From Cupriavidus phytohabitans (GTDB lineage: Bacteria; Pseudomonadota; Gammaproteobacteria; Burkholderiales; Burkholderiaceae), in assembly GCF_000426345.1 (NCBI RefSeq), contig NZ_AUFE01000012.1, forward strand, positions 1 through 64,000: a stretch of DNA of 64,000 nucleotides, written 5' to 3'. This document shows, piece by piece, positions 41,741-50,483 of the stretch. Below the pieces are notes generated by a model. The model was given only the letters and a program-made list of their open reading frames with translations. It did not search any database and had not been told where the DNA came from. How positions within the stretch are numbered: position 1 is the stretch's first letter; each line of letters starts with the position of its first letter. A program made the position numbers and the translations under genes.

Positions 41741-42913
41741 TCAGCCGTTCACCGACGCGGCGAAGTCCATCAGGTAGCGGTCGGTGATGCGCTGGCGCAG
41801 TTGCAGGTTTTCCAGCGGCGGAACCGGCGTGTAGTCGTAGTCGATCCACAGCTTGCCGTCCTTCAGCGTGTCCTTGGTGTTGATGCCGGCATCGACCCAG
41901 GCGCCGCCGCCCATCAGGTAGCCGAGGCGCGTCCACTCGCGGAACTTGGCGTTGAGGCCTTCTACGATGTCGCGTGCCAGCGAGGGCGTGAGCGGCAGAT
42001 CGATAGCCCAGGCATGCGCCTCGGCCATGGTGTCGGCGAGGATCTGCGCGGTGCGGGTGGCACTCTCGAAGGCGAACAGCGGATCCGAGCTGCAGGTGCG
42101 CGAGCCCCAGAAGCGGAAGCCCTCGAAGTTGATCAGGGTGGTGACCTCGTTGCTATTGAGGTAGCCGGCATCAGTCGCCGGATCCTGCAGGTCCCAGTAG
42201 ATGTCCTTCGAGACGCCGGTTACGCCGTTGACCGGGACATTCGAAATCGTCTTGTGCCAGCCCACCGACTCGTCCAGCTTGGCGCGCAGGCCGAGCGCGC
42301 GTGCGGTTGCCCACAGGTTGCGCTCGGTATTGTTGGCCGTGTCCCAGCCCACGAAGTCCGGCCACAGCAGCATCAGCTCGCGCTGTCCGAAGTTGTCGCG
42401 GTAGGTGGCCGCCTCTTCCTTGGTGGCGCAGCCGTGTGCGCTGACATAGCCGAAGGCGCGCAGCTTCTGGCAGATCGAGGCGAGCGCCGTGGCGACCTCC
42501 AGCTTGTCCAGTCCCGGCACGGCTAGGATGCGCGGCGTCACGCCGAAGCGCGTCTTCGCGGCCAGCAATGCTTTCATGCCGGTGTAGCGGCCGGCGGCGT
42601 TGGTGGTGCCGATCAGGTTGCTGGTCGTCTCGGCTTCCGTGGCGCCTTCGGCGACACGAACGACGACCGTCATGGGATTGGCCTGATCGGTGATGGCCTC
42701 CAGGCTCGCGCGCAGCGTGCCGTGCGTGCCGGCCTTGCCGATGGCAGCCTGCGGGTTGGTCAGCAATACGGGCGTGTCGAGGGGAAACGCCGTGGCATCG
42801 GCGTCATCGGCGATGGTCACCAGGCCCGGAATGGCCGTGGCGATGGTGCGGATTGGGCGGGTGCCATCGTTGACCTCGATGACACGTACGCCGTGGTGGT
42901 AATCGGTTGCCAT
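41741..42913 (-). CDS. FI: Tail sheath protein gpFI
   Basis: 390-residue contractile sheath protein, close to the 396 aa of P2 FI. YHHGVRVIEVNDGTRPIRTI at the start and DLPLTPSLARDIVEGLNAKF near the end are typical. The ATG at 42913 is used; a longer open frame upstream covers the promoter and is not coding. First gene of the F operon; a late-promoter dyad lies 85 bp upstream. Confidence 0.95.
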   Translation of the reverse strand: MATDYHHGVRVIEVNDGTRPIRTIATAIPGLVTIADDADATAFPLDTPVLLTNPQAAIGKAGTHGTLRASLEAITDQANPMTVVVRVAEGATEAETTSNLIGTTNAAGRYTGMKALLAAKTRFGVTPRILAVPGLDKLEVATALASICQKLRAFGYVSAHGCATKEEAATYRDNFGQRELMLLWPDFVGWDTANNTERNLWATARALGLRAKLDESVGWHKTISNVPVNGVTGVSKDIYWDLQDPATDAGYLNSNEVTTLINFEGFRFWGSRTCSSDPLFAFESATRTAQILADTMAEAHAWAIDLPLTPSLARDIVEGLNAKFREWTRLGYLMGGGAWVDAGINTKDTLKDGKLWIDYDYTPVPPLENLQLRQRITDRYLMDFAASVNG

Positions 42914-42997
42914 GCAGTCCTCCGGGAGATTTGGCAGACGATGGAAAGCATCGTCCCGGTAGGATGCCGCGCACGCGCGTGGCGGTCTGCCGCTTAC

Positions 42998-43022
42998 TGT
43001 TGTAGGCAGAAGCGGCACAACG
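42998..43022 (-). promoter_or_regulatory. Late promoter activator site PF
   Basis: Dyad TGTTGTA-N11-CACAACG, 85 bp upstream of the FI start. Same arrangement as at the two other late intergenic regions. Fits the P2 Ogr-binding pattern of TGT and ACA half-sites upstream of late operons. Confidence 0.8.
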
Positions 43023-43064
43023 AAAAGCTGAGGACGGTGTGTCTGACGCCCTCGTCGTGGTTGC

Positions 43065-43940
43065 TTACGCGCCGTCGGGAGCGCTACCTGTTTCCGCTTT
43101 GGCCAGGGTCGCAGCCTCGATCGCCGCTTCATCCGGCTGTGCCGGCCAGGTGACGCCAAGGGGGAAGGTCGGGGCAAGTGCCAGATGCTGCAGCTGCAGC
43201 AGGAACGACAGCCACGCCTCGTAGATGGCCTTCTGCACAGCGTCGAGCTGCCCAGCCGCGTATGCCTCGGCCTTGCCGGCCGTCGCTTCGTTTGCCAGCA
43301 CCAGGAGGGCGTCATATTCGGCGCGCGCAGCAGCCTTTGCTGCTTCCTCGGCCTCGACGGCTGCGGCAATGGCTTCTACGTTCGGTTCCTCGGGCCAGTC
43401 GGCAACGATGGGGAAGTCGTTCGAGTTGACGACGCGCACCAGGTCCAACTGGTAAGCGGACCAAGCTTTGAAGAGGGCGGTTTCCACGGCGTTCAGCAGG
43501 CCGGCGGCATGTGCGTCGGCCTTGCCGGCATTCGCATTCCTGGCAATCGCCATCAGCCGGTCGAACTCCGCCATCGCGGCGGCGCGGGTTCGCTCCGCGA
43601 CCAGGGACGCGTCGAGCGCCCAGCCTTCAGCGGTCCAGCGGTGCAGCTCAGACGGCCGCGGATCAGGGGTAAGTCCGGCCTCCTGGGGCGTAACGCCAGG
43701 CGCGCCCAGCTCGGCCGGCTCGCCGTTTTCGGTGCGGTACAGAATGACCCCTCGGTAATCCGGCAGCATGACCCACGCGTCGTCACGGAAGAACGGCCAC
43801 TCGTAGCGGTTGCGATTCGGCAACTGAACGAGCGTGGTGAATGCCGGCTGCAGCCAGGTGCTGGGATTGCGCGGGTCCGGATCGGCAAGCGCGCTGCTGA
43901 TGTACTGGCCAGTATGGCTGTCGTAGTGGTGGATCATCAT
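43065..43940 (-). CDS. Tail fibre assembly protein with duplicated C-terminal module
   Basis: 291 residues. The first 110 resemble phage fibre-assembly proteins: Gln/Tyr-rich start (HTGQYISSALADPDPRNPSTWL), then WPFFRDDAWVMLPDYRG and HRWTAEGWAL. The remainder is a tandem duplication of about 74 residues (119-192 and 203-276), each with an AEFDRLM/AEYDALL start, ANAGKADAHAAG/ATAGKAEAYAAG, and a VADWPEEPN/VTWPAQPD end. It follows the fibre gene with a 13-bp gap, in the position of P2 G. Chaperoning the adjacent fibre is the likely role. Confidence 0.75.
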   Translation of the reverse strand: MMIHHYDSHTGQYISSALADPDPRNPSTWLQPAFTTLVQLPNRNRYEWPFFRDDAWVMLPDYRGVILYRTENGEPAELGAPGVTPQEAGLTPDPRPSELHRWTAEGWALDASLVAERTRAAAMAEFDRLMAIARNANAGKADAHAAGLLNAVETALFKAWSAYQLDLVRVVNSNDFPIVADWPEEPNVEAIAAAVEAEEAAKAAARAEYDALLVLANEATAGKAEAYAAGQLDAVQKAIYEAWLSFLLQLQHLALAPTFPLGVTWPAQPDEAAIEAATLAKAETGSAPDGA

Positions 43941-43953
43941 TTGCTGAAACTCC

Positions 43954-46900
43954 TTAGAAAGCGCGGATCATGGCGAGCGCGCAAATGTTGCGCGTCCGTA
44001 CCTCTGCGCCGCCGTCTGCGTTGACAGTGATGGTGTGGTTGTGAGCGCCTGCGTTGCCGATGCCTACGTTATGGCCGTGCGAGCCGTCACCGTTGATTGA
44101 GACGCCCGTATAGGCGCCGTAGGTGCCGCGCTGGCCGTACTTCGTCAGGTCGAGCCAACTACCGCCCGACGCCGCGCCTTGGCCGTCCCAGTCTGTTGCC
44201 GGCGGTGGCACATCGTAGGTGTGCGCGTGGGTCGGATCGCTGACGCCGTGACCGTGCCAGCCTTGCGCATCAGTCCAGGCCGTATGTGCGTGGTCGCCGA
44301 CAGCCGTAGCCGACGCGGTGTGCGCGTGGGTCTTGTTCTGGCTGTCCTGGAATACGCCGATGCCTCGGCCAACGTCAGCGCCACGCCCGTCATCCCAAAA
44401 GCGCAAGAACTCGCCCCGGTACTCAGGAATGCGGAACGTATTGCTGCCGTCGCCGTGCGAAAAGCATCCCCAGGAACCGGCCAGCCACGCGGCATCTGTA
44501 ACGATGGCGCCGCTCGCCTGAGCGTAGGCCCACAGCTCGGGGTAGTCGGCACGGTTCAGAAGCGCACCGTTCAGCTTCAAGCATCCGGCGCGCGCGGTGG
44601 TGCGTGGCTCGATGATGATTTGGCCGATCGCGGCGTTGAGCAGGGTCGACATGACCCAGGCAGTGGTGGCGAGCTTGCGCGTACTGTCGCCGGCCGGCGG
44701 AGTGTCGGCGGTCGCATACCCTGTCACCTGCAGCTTGGCGCTGCTGCCGTCATCGGCAGTGGACCCGATCAGCAGATTGCCAACGTCCGTCAGGATCATC
44801 TTTTGCGATCGCACCACGGAGCCGGGGGAGGTGGTCCGGAATTCCAGGTGTGTGCCGCGGGCGGCTGACGTCCAATTCTCGCTGGGACGCGCGTCGATCT
44901 GCGCGCCGGCGACGATGCCGGCGCCATCCGAGCCGCAAAAGTTGATTCGGGCAATGTAGTCGCCGGCGAGCACAGCCCCCTGCGTGCCGATGGTGTTGCC
45001 GCGGGACTTCCCGATGTTCAGGCCGGCCGGATTGGTGTCATTCGAGAAGCGCGACGTGCTCATGTAGCCGTCGTTCCCGGTTCCTGCATTCTGTACGCCG
45101 GCAATGCCGGTATCACCGACAGAAAACTCGGCAGACAAGCCGCGCAGCAGGCGCCCAGCGAAGTGCGACGCGCCGTTGACCTGTAGCAGTTGGCCGCTGT
45201 CAGTCGTAGTTCCGATCAGCAGCTTGCCTGCAAGGTAGTTCGAAGCCGAACCGTCCGCGTACACGTTCCACTTATCCGGGCCTGCAATCAGCCGAAGCCT
45301 GGCGCCGATCTTGCGCACGATGTTCGAATGTGCGAGGTCATTCACCATGAAGCCGGCGTACTCAGTCACTGTCGCGCTTGCGCCAACAGCAGGCGATGGA
45401 GCAAAGAAGCCGACCAGGTTCGCCATCGTAAAAGCGGCATCCTTGACACGCGGCACCGCGCAATAGGTGGCGCCAGCGGAAGTCGTTGCCTCGTTGAACT
45501 CGACGTTGTTGTAGATGCCGTACTGCGTAGAGGCGCCACCAGGCACCGTTAGACCGAGGCGGAAAAGAGCGGCAGACGACATTTGGCCGAGGGCCATGTA
45601 TCCGTCCGCGTTGAACCAGAACGTGCCTACGTAAGAACCGGGCGCGGCCGTCGTGTCGAAGGCAATCGACATCGTGCTGCCGTCCAGCATCAAGCGCGCA
45701 TTGCGCGTCCCTACGGAGCGGTCAATCAGTTGCACGCCGGGGCCGTAGGATTCAATCGCCAGGCCACCATTCGGACCTGCGGCCGCCTGTGTATTGCCGC
45801 CATCGACGATTCGCGCGGTGGGTGCATTGATGGCGTCCCAGCCAGACGTTTGCACGCCGATGACGCCGCCGGCCTTGTCGAACTTGTTGCCGAGCTGGGT
45901 TGTGATGGTGGTCGCAAAGTTCGGGTCATTGCCCAGCGCCGCGGCCAACTCGTTGAGCGTATCGAGCGTGCCAGGAGAGGATGCGACCAGGTCGGCGATA
46001 GCGCTCGCAACAAATGCCGTGCTGGCCGCCTGGCCGCTGTTCGTGCCCTTGGCCGCGGTTGGCACGATCGGCGTGCCGATAAAGGTCGGGCTGTCGGTAA
46101 TTGCCAGCTCGAACCACGCCTGCCATACGTTGTCCCGGCGGCGACGGAATACAACGCGGCTGCTGCTGTATGGGAAAAATAGCTGCATTCCGGCGGTGCC
46201 ATAAACACGATGCAGGACAACGCCGGAGCCGAGGTTCATCGGGATATTGGTTGTGGCGCCTGTCACGTACAGAAGCCCACCAGGCACCGTTGCATCGTCC
46301 ATGTCGCCGATGCTGCCGGTCGTATCCGTGCCGGCGAACCCAAGAGCCTTGAGGCGAGCGAGCAACTTCTTAGAAGTCACTGCGCGCGCGTCGTCGGTTC
46401 CGCCGTCGACCTCGCTTTGCGTCGCGATCTCCAGCAAGCCAGTTCGCGTTTCCGTCGCAGTGCGCGACGCTAGCCCGGCCGGCGTCACGGCGCGCGTTGC
46501 ATCGGTGCCGGTCTGCGTTTCGGTGTTGTCGGCCAGCTCGACCAGACCGGTGCGGGTCGATGTGGCGGTGCGCGATGCCAGGCCGGCCGGCGTGACGGCG
46601 CGTGTGTCGTCGGTGCCTTCCTGTGTTTCGGTGTTGTCGGCCAGCTCGACAACTCCCTGCACGGTCGTCGTCGCCGGAGGGTTCAGGAACGAAGTGTCCC
46701 CGAATGTCAGCAACGCGGCATCGATCGTGGTTAGCAGGATATCGGTCGCGAGCAACATCATTGCCGCCGGCGACTTCTCCAGGATCGGAGTGTTCTGGCC
46801 GTAGGTGCCCAGCAGGGTCCCGTTGTCCAGGTACAGGCCGAACCCGTACATGGTGTACTGGTCGGCCGAGTTGTCCGTCATGGTGACGTGGACTGTGTCG

Positions 46901-47097
46901 GGGGCAACGGTATCTCCCGCGACGGTGGTCAGCCGCGGCACGCGCTCGTTCGGTAGCGCGGTCAGGCCGTCATCGTGGATAAATGGGGCGGTAGCAATGC
47001 CGACCGACACGACTTCGCGTGAAACGGTGCCGGTGTTGTCCGGGTTGACCAAGGCGGCGCGGCCGGCGCTGGTGAGCTTGAAGAGAAGTCCTGGCAT
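43954..47097 (-). CDS. H: Tail fibre protein gpH-like with tail-collar domain
   Basis: 1047-residue receptor-binding fibre. The N-terminal 150 residues match the P2 gpH baseplate-attachment domain. Three tandem repeats of about 36 residues follow (about 148-250), then a long variable shaft. Near the C terminus are a collar domain (GQIIIEPRTTARAGCLKLNG, YPELWAYAQ, FRIPEYRGEFLRFWDDG) and a His-rich tip with many H-x-H pairs (HAHTA, HGHGV, HAHTY, HGHNV, HNHT), which in related fibre tips coordinate iron. Determines host range. Confidence 0.9.
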   Translation of the reverse strand: MPGLLFKLTSAGRAALVNPDNTGTVSREVVSVGIATAPFIHDDGLTALPNERVPRLTTVAGDTVAPDTVHVTMTDNSADQYTMYGFGLYLDNGTLLGTYGQNTPILEKSPAAMMLLATDILLTTIDAALLTFGDTSFLNPPATTTVQGVVELADNTETQEGTDDTRAVTPAGLASRTATSTRTGLVELADNTETQTGTDATRAVTPAGLASRTATETRTGLLEIATQSEVDGGTDDARAVTSKKLLARLKALGFAGTDTTGSIGDMDDATVPGGLLYVTGATTNIPMNLGSGVVLHRVYGTAGMQLFFPYSSSRVVFRRRRDNVWQAWFELAITDSPTFIGTPIVPTAAKGTNSGQAASTAFVASAIADLVASSPGTLDTLNELAAALGNDPNFATTITTQLGNKFDKAGGVIGVQTSGWDAINAPTARIVDGGNTQAAAGPNGGLAIESYGPGVQLIDRSVGTRNARLMLDGSTMSIAFDTTAAPGSYVGTFWFNADGYMALGQMSSAALFRLGLTVPGGASTQYGIYNNVEFNEATTSAGATYCAVPRVKDAAFTMANLVGFFAPSPAVGASATVTEYAGFMVNDLAHSNIVRKIGARLRLIAGPDKWNVYADGSASNYLAGKLLIGTTTDSGQLLQVNGASHFAGRLLRGLSAEFSVGDTGIAGVQNAGTGNDGYMSTSRFSNDTNPAGLNIGKSRGNTIGTQGAVLAGDYIARINFCGSDGAGIVAGAQIDARPSENWTSAARGTHLEFRTTSPGSVVRSQKMILTDVGNLLIGSTADDGSSAKLQVTGYATADTPPAGDSTRKLATTAWVMSTLLNAAIGQIIIEPRTTARAGCLKLNGALLNRADYPELWAYAQASGAIVTDAAWLAGSWGCFSHGDGSNTFRIPEYRGEFLRFWDDGRGADVGRGIGVFQDSQNKTHAHTASATAVGDHAHTAWTDAQGWHGHGVSDPTHAHTYDVPPPATDWDGQGAASGGSWLDLTKYGQRGTYGAYTGVSINGDGSHGHNVGIGNAGAHNHTITVNADGGAEVRTRNICALAMIRAF
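46348..46656 (-). repeat. Three tandem repeats in the tail fibre gene
   Basis: Three about 108-bp units encoding variants of ELADNTETQ-x-GTD-x-TRAVTPAGLA. The first two are nearly identical in protein; the third is diverged (EIATQSEVDGGTDDARAVTS). Such units often vary in copy number between related phages. Confidence 0.85.
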
Positions 47098-47100
47098 GTC

Positions 47101-47643
47101 TCAGGCGTCCGAAAGAGAGAGGCGGGTGTAGATGGCAGCGCGCGCGCCGCCGCCGAAGGCGAGGCCACCCTGCGCCTGCAGGCCCTGGGTGACGGTGTAG
47201 TGGGCGCGTACGGGCTTGGTCCGGTCGATCTCCGCAATCACGTCTGCGACGAAGTCCGCCGTCGCCGCCTGCCCATCGCGGCCGCTGATGGTCAGGACCA
47301 GGGAGAACGTGCCGGGCTGGCCCTTCGGGTTGAGCTGCCACCACTCGCGCAGGGCGATGTTTGCGCCGAAGGCCGCGACGACCTCGCGCACGGCGGCCGC
47401 GGTACCGTTTTTGCGTGCGATCGGGATGGCTGCCTTGACGCGGGCGCGCTTGACCTGGTCGGGCCAGTAGGCTTTCCAGGCGTCGACGCCCATGTGCCAG
47501 GCGAGCCAGGGCAGCACGGAAATCGGTATCTCGTCGGGCCGCATCAGCGCGCGCAGGGGCGACGGAACGTCGCCGAGCTGGGCATTGGTTTTGGCCAGGT
47601 TGCGCTCGAGCGGTGTCGTGTTGCGCGGCAGCAGGTTAGCCAT
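47101..47643 (-). CDS. I: Tail protein gpI
   Basis: 180-residue P2 gpI homologue (MANLLPRNTTPLERNLAKTN; LPWLAWHMGVDAWKAYWPD). Baseplate component. The ATG at 47643 overlaps the stop of gpJ and has GGTGG upstream; an alternative start lies three codons earlier. Confidence 0.92.
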   Translation of the reverse strand: MANLLPRNTTPLERNLAKTNAQLGDVPSPLRALMRPDEIPISVLPWLAWHMGVDAWKAYWPDQVKRARVKAAIPIARKNGTAAAVREVVAAFGANIALREWWQLNPKGQPGTFSLVLTISGRDGQAATADFVADVIAEIDRTKPVRAHYTVTQGLQAQGGLAFGGGARAAIYTRLSLSDA

Positions 47644-48544
47644 AGATGCCACCGTGCTGAATATCGGTGCCGGTGCAGTAGGTTGCCTGGGTCTGGGTCG
47701 CGTTGACGTTGGCCAGCGGCTCCAGCAGCTCGACGCGCTCGACGCCGTCGACGTGCAAGGCGGCGTAGAGACCCGACAGCGTGACCTCGCGTCCGATCCG
47801 GTGCGTTTCCGCCGTATAAGCTCCCAGGTGCATGTTGGCCTCGGTAAGCACCACGCCCGAGTCCGGGCCGGGGAACGTGTAGATCTTCGCGCGTACCTGG
47901 TAGGGCACGATTTGCGCCGACTGAACCGTGACCTGGTCGGTCAGGGGGCGCACATCATCAGCGCCCAGCACGCCGGCCACCGCGTCTATCAATTCCTGCG
48001 GCGCCTGGCCGTTGCCTTCCCGGGAGAGGATCGTCACCACGACTTCGCAGGGCGCCGGGCTGGTCGCCAGGGCGTCAAGGACGCGGCCATCTGCGCCGAG
48101 CGCGTGCGAACGGTAGGCGCCGGCAGGGCCAGCCACGGAAAAGCCCTGTGGCGCGAGCTGAACGCGCTTGCGGAAGTCCGTATTGCTCTCCATCACCGCG
48201 GCGATCCCGTTCTCGGGATCCGCGGGTGTGATGGTCAGGCGCTCGACGCCGAAGAGCGCACCGAGGTGGTCCAGGTCGGCGTCACTGGCGTAGGCGAGCA
48301 TGACCGCGCGCGCCGCATCGTTCACCCGCTGGCGCAGCACCATCTCGCGGTAGGCGGATTCCTGCAGCGACTTGACGATCGGCTCGGATTCGAGCTTGAG
48401 CGTCGCTTCGACCTCCGCTCGCTCTGACTCGGGATGCAGCGAGACGAAATGCGCCTTTCGCTCGGCCAGCAGCGTTTCGTAGTCGATCACTTCGACTACG
48501 TTCGGTGCGGGCAGGCGGGACAAATCGATGGGTGTTGTGGTCAT
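47636..48544 (-). CDS. J: Baseplate protein gpJ
   Basis: 302-residue baseplate wedge protein of the P2 gpJ family (IDLSRLPAPNVVEVIDYETL; RQRVNDAARAVMLAYASDAD). Overlaps gpW by four bases and gpI by eight. Confidence 0.94.
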   Translation of the reverse strand: MTTTPIDLSRLPAPNVVEVIDYETLLAERKAHFVSLHPESERAEVEATLKLESEPIVKSLQESAYREMVLRQRVNDAARAVMLAYASDADLDHLGALFGVERLTITPADPENGIAAVMESNTDFRKRVQLAPQGFSVAGPAGAYRSHALGADGRVLDALATSPAPCEVVVTILSREGNGQAPQELIDAVAGVLGADDVRPLTDQVTVQSAQIVPYQVRAKIYTFPGPDSGVVLTEANMHLGAYTAETHRIGREVTLSGLYAALHVDGVERVELLEPLANVNATQTQATYCTGTDIQHGGIYG

Positions 48545-48900
48545 GGGTTGCCTCCACGCAGCGGGATGCGCAGGCTGGTCGCCTGAGCGCGCGGCCCGTC
48601 CACCCGCTCGGCTTCGATGTCGATAAAGAGCGCACCATCCGCGCCGGCCTCGAACGACACGCGGGTGACCCGCAGCCGCGGCTCCCAGCGAATCAGGGCC
48701 ATGACCGAAGCAGACATCGCGCGCAGCAGCGTGGCGCGGTGCAGGGGCTGATCGACCAGCTGCGGCAGCAGCGAGCCATAGTCACGCCGCATCACGCGGG
48801 TGCCGATAGGCGTGGTGAGGATGTCGCGTACCGACTGCACGATGTGCTCGCGGTCCGTCAGCGCACGGCCCGTGCTGGCGTTCATGCCGCGGTAGGTCAC
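48541..48900 (-). CDS. W: Baseplate protein gpW (gp25 family)
   Basis: 119-residue GPW/gp25 protein (QSVRDILTTPIGTRVMRRDY is the signature). Organises the baseplate wedge. Four-base overlaps with V and J. Confidence 0.95.
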   Translation of the reverse strand: MTYRGMNASTGRALTDREHIVQSVRDILTTPIGTRVMRRDYGSLLPQLVDQPLHRATLLRAMSASVMALIRWEPRLRVTRVSFEAGADGALFIDIEAERVDGPRAQATSLRIPLRGGNP

Positions 48901-49523
48901 CGGATGTCCTCCGTCCAGGCGCTGCCGGACAGGACGCCGCCGTGGTCGTGATCGTCCAGTACCACACCGTTGGACGACAGCGCGCCGTCGGTGTGGGTGA
49001 GGTTTCCGCGGATCTGCGTGCCGGCGCCGCCGCTGCCACCCTGGCCGGACATGCCGCCCTGATAGGTGAACAGGCCTTCGACGGTGACCTTCCCCTTGAA
49101 GATGGTCTGAGGGCAGTCCACCACCACCTCCTGGCCAGCCCGGAGCAGCACGGTATTTACGCCGCTCACCTCCAGCGCGCCGGCTGCGTGGTTGTAGCGC
49201 GTGCTGGCCCCGTCCGGGTACAGGGTGACGGTTTCGTCAGCGCTGTGGCTGGGGACTGTGTGTGCGTCGGAGGGCAGGCCCGTCAGGATGATGCCGTTGC
49301 GCGGCTCCCCGCTCGGGCACAGCATGACCACCTGTTCGCCGACGGTCGGGGGGTTCCAGGTGCGCGTCGCGCCGGCGCGCTGCTCGAGCCAGGGGAGCCA
49401 GTCGGTGGTGATGCCGCCGGTGGCGATGCGCACGCGCGGTGGCGTGCCGGTTTCGACCTCGGCAACGGTGCCGAGGCGAATCAGGTTCTCGATCAGGCGG
49501 GCGAGTTCGGTGGTGGAGTCCAT
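48897..49523 (-). CDS. V: Baseplate spike protein gpV
   Basis: 208-residue membrane-piercing spike. An N-terminal OB-fold (RIATGGITTDWLPWLEQRAG, GEQVVMLCPSG) is followed by a beta-helix and a C-terminal DDHDHGG, the H-x-H iron-binding tip motif of P2 gpV. The start at 49523 (MDSTTELARLIENLIRLG) is preferred; the longer frame runs into the late promoter. First gene of the V operon. Confidence 0.94.
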   Translation of the reverse strand: MDSTTELARLIENLIRLGTVAEVETGTPPRVRIATGGITTDWLPWLEQRAGATRTWNPPTVGEQVVMLCPSGEPRNGIILTGLPSDAHTVPSHSADETVTLYPDGASTRYNHAAGALEVSGVNTVLLRAGQEVVVDCPQTIFKGKVTVEGLFTYQGGMSGQGGSGGAGTQIRGNLTHTDGALSSNGVVLDDHDHGGVLSGSAWTEDIR

Positions 49524-49567
49524 GCCCGCCAGCGTGCCGTGCGCGCGCGAGCCCGTCACGCGGCGGG

Positions 49568-49592
49568 TGTTGTGGCATCAGCCCGTACAACA
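49568..49592 (-). promoter_or_regulatory. Late promoter activator site PV
   Basis: Dyad TGTTGTG-N11-TACAACA, 45 bp upstream of the V start in the gap between S and V. Same spacing as the PF and PO/PP sites. Confidence 0.8.
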
Positions 49593-49599
49593 GCCGGTA

Positions 49600-50046
49600 T
49601 CAGGCGGTGAGATGCGCGAGGACGAGTTCGGTGATTCGGTCCACGTCGGCGTCGTCAAAGCCGAGCAGCTCGCGCTGCGGGTACGTGACCTCGAGCCCGG
49701 CGCGGTTGACACGGTCACGCAGCCCGAACTGGTGTACCGCAGCGATGCGATGCGCGCGGCCGACAAAGGTCACGACCGCCGTGTCCGGGCTTGCCTCGGT
49801 CTTGAGGAAGCGGGTAGTGCGCAGGCGCGCAAACATCGCGCGGCGCACGCGCCCCGGACGCAGCCGCAGTTGCGGTTTGCGCGGTTCATAGGCCGACCCG
49901 TCAGGATTGCGCTGCTCGGCGATACGGGCGCCCTGGCGGCGGCGCATCTCCGCGGCCACGGCCCGCGCCAGCGCGCGCTGCGCTGGCGCCTCCAGATTCG
50001 ACAGCAGGGCGCCTGCCCATGCCTCCAGGGCGCGGAAGTCGTTCAT
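49600..50046 (-). CDS. S: Tail completion protein gpS
   Basis: 148-residue phage virion morphogenesis protein (RALEAWAGALLSNLEAPAQR; AVHQFGLRDRV). Completes tails with gpR. Four-base overlap with R. Last gene of the O operon. Confidence 0.9.
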   Translation of the reverse strand: MNDFRALEAWAGALLSNLEAPAQRALARAVAAEMRRRQGARIAEQRNPDGSAYEPRKPQLRLRPGRVRRAMFARLRTTRFLKTEASPDTAVVTFVGRAHRIAAVHQFGLRDRVNRAGLEVTYPQRELLGFDDADVDRITELVLAHLTA

Positions 50047-50483
50047 GGCACCACCGGCCGCCACGTGGATGGGTCGTCGTCCTCGTTGACCGGTTCCGGG
50101 CGGTGCTCTACCTGGTAGCCGGTCCCACTGACGCGCACAGTGACGCGCTCGGTCAGCGGCAGCTTCAGGGCCAGATCCACGGTGGTGTGGTTGAGGATGT
50201 CGGCCTCGAATTTCACGCCATCCTCGCGCTGGGTTGGGCTGAAGAACAGCTCGGGCTGGTTGGCGCGCAGCCAGGCCAGCACCGGCACCATGATCTCGTC
50301 GGAGCCGGCCCCAAAGTCGGTTACGATCAGCGTCAGCGTGTATCGGTACTCGAACGAGAGCGTCTTGGCGCCGGTAGCCACCAGTCGCCCTTCGTCCACG
50401 AACACGTGCAGCTTCTCAGGGTGGCGGGCCAGATCCGGTACCGCTGCCGTCAGCGCTTCGCGCAGACTGTTGGGCTTCATCAT
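50043..50483 (-). CDS. R: Tail completion protein gpR
   Basis: 146-residue P2 gpR homologue (MKPNSLREALTAAVPDLARH; FGAGSDEIMVPVLAWLRANQ). Overlaps S and the spanin gene by four bases each. Confidence 0.9.
   Translation of the reverse strand: MMKPNSLREALTAAVPDLARHPEKLHVFVDEGRLVATGAKTLSFEYRYTLTLIVTDFGAGSDEIMVPVLAWLRANQPELFFSPTQREDGVKFEADILNHTTVDLALKLPLTERVTVRVSGTGYQVEHRPEPVNEDDDPSTWRPVVP

Noticed and set aside
42914..43369. N-terminal extension of the FI open frame
   Set aside because: Crosses the late promoter dyad and the fibre-assembly gene; conserved sheath N-terminus starts at 42913.
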